Made by a program: the position numbers and the translations under genes | In this document: in pieces, positions 49,260-51,156 of the stretch | How the letters are laid out: each line of letters begins with the position of its first letter | How positions within the stretch are numbered: position 1 is the first letter of the stretch | Source of the DNA: JBCBAP01 sp038532435 | GTDB taxonomy: Bacteria; Pseudomonadota; Alphaproteobacteria; Rhodobacterales; Rhodobacteraceae | Length of the DNA stretch: 51,156 nt | Assembly: GCA_038532435.1 (NCBI GenBank) | Contig: JBCBAP010000022.1 | Coordinates: 1-51,156, forward strand | Direction: 5' to 3' | The notes under the pieces: model-generated | Seen by the model: only the letters and a program-made list of their open reading frames with translations | Database searches by the model: none | Told to the model about the DNA's origin: nothing

Positions 49260-49640
49260 ATGCCTGCCGCGAATTCTCTGAAAATCCTCGTGGTCGATGA
49301 TCAGCAAACCATGCGCGGTCTTGCCCGCCAGTGTCTCACCCGGCTCGGTGTTCAGGATGTCGCCCTCGCGGCGACCGGGGAGGCAGCCCTTGAAACCCTC
49401 GCCACAAAGAAGTTCGACATCGTGATCTCCGACCTGAACATGCCCGGGCTCAGCGGTGTGGAACTGGCCCGGAAGATCAAGGAGCATCCGGTTTTCTCCC
49501 GCATCCCGGTCTTCCTCGCGACCTCCGACGCCTACCGGGATCAGGCGACGGACGAAACCGTGGACCACTTCGTCGCGAAGCCCTTCAGCGTCGCCGACAT
49601 GCGCTCCGCCATCGAGGAACATCTGGGCGAACTGAGCTGA
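49260..49640 (+). CDS. cheY: Chemotaxis response regulator, CheY-like (second)
   Basis: 126 aa receiver. VVDDQQTMRGLARQCLTRLG, phospho-acceptor D58 (IVISDLNMPGLSGVELA), T/S switch in LATSD and K in FVAKPFSVADM. This form, with F-V-A-K-P-F, is closer to motor-binding CheY than the first copy, but roles cannot be separated by sequence. GGAGA lies 8 nt before the ATG; 17 nt after cheB. Confidence 0.92.
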   Translation: MPAANSLKILVVDDQQTMRGLARQCLTRLGVQDVALAATGEAALETLATKKFDIVISDLNMPGLSGVELARKIKEHPVFSRIPVFLATSDAYRDQATDETVDHFVAKPFSVADMRSAIEEHLGELS

Positions 49641-49653
49641 GTTCCGAAGAGGA

Positions 49654-49673
49654 TTTTTACCAATTGATAAAAA
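49654..49673. promoter_or_regulatory. Palindrome upstream of preTA, RutR-like operator
   Basis: TTTTTACCAATTGATAAAAA is an imperfect 20-bp palindrome (18 of 20 positions symmetrical) 49 nt before preT, in an AT-rich island. Its centre TTTACCA-AT-TGATAAA resembles the RutR consensus of E. coli, TTGACCA-NN-TGGTCAA, at 11 of 14 defined positions. RutR senses uracil and controls pyrimidine catabolism, which suits the genes downstream. Confidence 0.6.
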
Positions 49674-49721
49674 ATGAGGCCTGTGTCACGCTGATCTCCG
49701 ACCGAGCAAGGAGAGGTGGCA

Positions 49722-51047
49722 ATGACCGCAGGACGTTTCTCGCCAGGTGTCGTTTCGGGGCGGCTCGATGGAGCTGAATATGCGGATAATTTTTCCGATC
49801 TGCATCCGCCGCTGACACCCCATGAGGCGCAGGTCGCCGCGGACCGTTGCTATTTTTGTCACGACGCGCCCTGCGTGACCGCCTGCCCCACGGACATCGA
49901 CATCCCGCTCTTCATCCGGCAGATCGCCACCGGCACGCCCGAGGCTGCGGCGAAGACCATCTTCGACCAGAACATCCTCGGCGGCATGTGCGCCCGGGTC
50001 TGCCCGACGGAGGATCTGTGCGAACAGGCCTGCGTGCGGGAGGCGGCGGAGGGAAAGCCGGTCATCATCGGCCAGCTCCAACGCTACGCCACGGACACGC
50101 TGATGGATGCTCCCCACCCCTACATCCGCGCGGCGGAAACCGGCAAGACCATTGCCGTTGTCGGAGCGGGGCCCGCTGGCCTTGCCTGTGCCCACCGCCT
50201 CGCGATGCACGGCCACACGGTCACGGTTTTCGACGGGCGCGCCAAGGGGGGCGGCCTGAACGAACACGGGATCGCCGCCTACAAGACGGTCGACGGTTTC
50301 GCGCAGGCGGAGCTTGACTGGCTGCTTTCCGTCGGGGGCATCACCCTCGAGACCGGAAAGATGCTGGGCCGGGACCTCGATCTGGAAAGCCTCGCTGCGG
50401 ACCATGATGCGGTCTTCCTCGGCATCGGCCTTGCAGGTGTCAACGCGCTCGGTGCGGAGGGAGAGAGCCGCCAGGGCGTGACGGACGCCGTGCGTTTCAT
50501 TGAAACCCTCCGCCAGACTGAGGACCTCGCGACCCTGCCCGTGGGTCGGAATGTCATCGTCATCGGCGGCGGGATGACCGCGGTCGACGCCGCCGTGCAG
50601 TCCAAACTGCTGGGCGCTGAGACGGTGACAATGGTCTACCGCCGCGGCAAGGACCGGATGAGTGCCAGCGTCTACGAACAGGATCTCGCCACCTCCAAGG
50701 GTGTGCGCATCGTGTACGGCGCGCAGCCGTTGCGGGTCGAGGGCAACGGCGCTGTCACCGGCGTCACCTTCGAATACACGTCCGGTGGTGCGACGCTCAC
50801 CGGGACGGGAGAGACCTTTACCCTCGCCGCCGATCAGGTGCTCACCGCCATCGGACAGACCCTCGACAATCCCGGCGGGCTTGAGCTCTCGGGCCGCAAG
50901 ATCGCGGTCACCGGGCCCGGCCGAACGTCCCGCGTGGGCGTCTGGGCGGGTGGCGACTGTGCCGCCGGCGGCGACGATCTGACAGTGACGGCGGTGGCAG
51001 AGGGCCGCGACGCCGCCGAGGATATCCACGCAACCCTGACCCCCTGA
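49722..51047 (+). CDS. preT: NAD-dependent dihydropyrimidine dehydrogenase subunit PreT
   Basis: 441 aa. GltD-like subunit that carries electrons from NADH to PreA for reduction of uracil and thymine. N-terminal [4Fe-4S] cysteines: CYFCHDAPCVTACPTDIDIP and CARVCPTEDLCEQACV; FAD site AVVGAGPAGLACAHRLAMHG, NAD(P) site VIVIGGGMTAVDAAVQS, and the closing WAGGDCAAGGDDLTVTAVAEGRDAA. ATG 49722 has AAGGAG 9-14 nt upstream; a GTG two codons before is possible. Confidence 0.94.
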   Translation: MTAGRFSPGVVSGRLDGAEYADNFSDLHPPLTPHEAQVAADRCYFCHDAPCVTACPTDIDIPLFIRQIATGTPEAAAKTIFDQNILGGMCARVCPTEDLCEQACVREAAEGKPVIIGQLQRYATDTLMDAPHPYIRAAETGKTIAVVGAGPAGLACAHRLAMHGHTVTVFDGRAKGGGLNEHGIAAYKTVDGFAQAELDWLLSVGGITLETGKMLGRDLDLESLAADHDAVFLGIGLAGVNALGAEGESRQGVTDAVRFIETLRQTEDLATLPVGRNVIVIGGGMTAVDAAVQSKLLGAETVTMVYRRGKDRMSASVYEQDLATSKGVRIVYGAQPLRVEGNGAVTGVTFEYTSGGATLTGTGETFTLAADQVLTAIGQTLDNPGGLELSGRKIAVTGPGRTSRVGVWAGGDCAAGGDDLTVTAVAEGRDAAEDIHATLTP

Positions 51048-51059
51048 AGGAGCCCAGCC

Positions 51060-51156
51060 ATGGCCGATCTTCGCAACGACTTCGTTGGCATCAAGTCGCC
51101 GAACCCGTTCTGGCTCGCCTCCGCCCCGCCGACGGACAAGGAGTACAATGTCCGCC
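51060..51156 (+). CDS. preA: NAD-dependent dihydropyrimidine dehydrogenase subunit PreA, N-terminal fragment
   Basis: The last 97 nt encode MADLRNDFVGIKSPNPFWLA and SAPPTDKEYNVR, the typical start of PreA (FMN and FeS dihydropyrimidine dehydrogenase): I-K-S-P-N-P-F-W-L-A-S-A-P-P-T-D. AAGGAG lies 9 nt before the ATG, and the gene follows preT by 12 nt. The remainder is off the right edge. Confidence 0.93.
   Translation, partial: MADLRNDFVGIKSPNPFWLASAPPTDKEYNVR

Noticed and set aside
1..51156. Horizontally acquired island, prophage, transposon or CRISPR
   Set aside because: No integrase, transposase, terminal repeats, direct-repeat/spacer arrays or sustained composition shift were seen, apart from the short G-poor block at 34.7-35.2 kb.

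Overview
This is a GC-rich, gene-dense stretch of an alphaproteobacterial chromosome, most likely from a member of the Rhodobacterales (roseobacter group). Pointers to this are the VPLPA-type C-terminal sorting signals, an FeS-containing CryB/PhrB-type photolyase, the methyltransferase/ComF/glutaredoxin/nitrilase order, a che cluster with CheD and a small STAS protein, and a recurring intergenic repeat (TGGCCCCAAATATCCCC). Genus cannot be set from the sequence. There is no rRNA, tRNA, CRISPR array, insertion sequence or phage gene that I can see. One 100-N scaffold gap lies inside cheA. Layout, left to right. 0-8 kb: edge of a LysE-type exporter, a small outer-membrane beta-barrel, trpS, a DUF1993 protein, a methyltransferase divergent from comF-grxC-nitrilase-marR-P-loop protein. 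6.8-14.9 kb: a minus-strand catabolic operon (mmsA, isobutyryl-CoA dehydrogenase, 3-hydroxyisobutyryl-CoA hydrolase, mmsB, gcdH, BaiN-like flavoprotein) covering the lower valine pathway plus glutaryl-CoA oxidation, divergent from a LysR regulator over two matched inverted repeats. 15.3-17.7 kb: a VPLPA-CTERM protein and glutamine-dependent nadE. 17.9-21.65 kb: the least explained locus, a secreted protein made of 18 full MORN repeats followed by two related single-pass membrane proteins and decayed copies of the last gene's 3' end. 21.65-24.7 kb: an arsR-SRPBCC-SDR-photolyase gene run. 24.9-26.7 kb: leuA behind a leucine-rich leader peptide and an attenuator-like RNA. 26.7-34.7 kb: a second VPLPA-like protein, then the rod-shape operon mreBCD-mrdA-rodA translationally coupled to a hydroxyacid dehydrogenase and a DUF3253 gene. 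34.7-40.2 kb: a G-poor intergenic block with two repeats, an SseB-domain protein, an orphan with a DH...N motif, an FeS uracil-DNA glycosylase relative, nhaA and small accessory genes. 40.4-43.3 kb: capsule export (kpsT, kpsE) plus kdsA. 43.4-49.6 kb: a complete chemotaxis signalling cassette (STAS, cheY, cheA, cheW, cheR, cheD, cheB, cheY) without receptors. 49.7 kb to the end: preT and the start of preA (pyrimidine catabolism) behind a RutR-like palindrome. Many junctions are 1- or 4-nt start/stop overlaps (ATGA, GTGA, TTGA and apparently CTGA), so most blocks are probably co-transcribed and translationally coupled. All functions are inferred from motifs and gene order read by eye; no database search was run.
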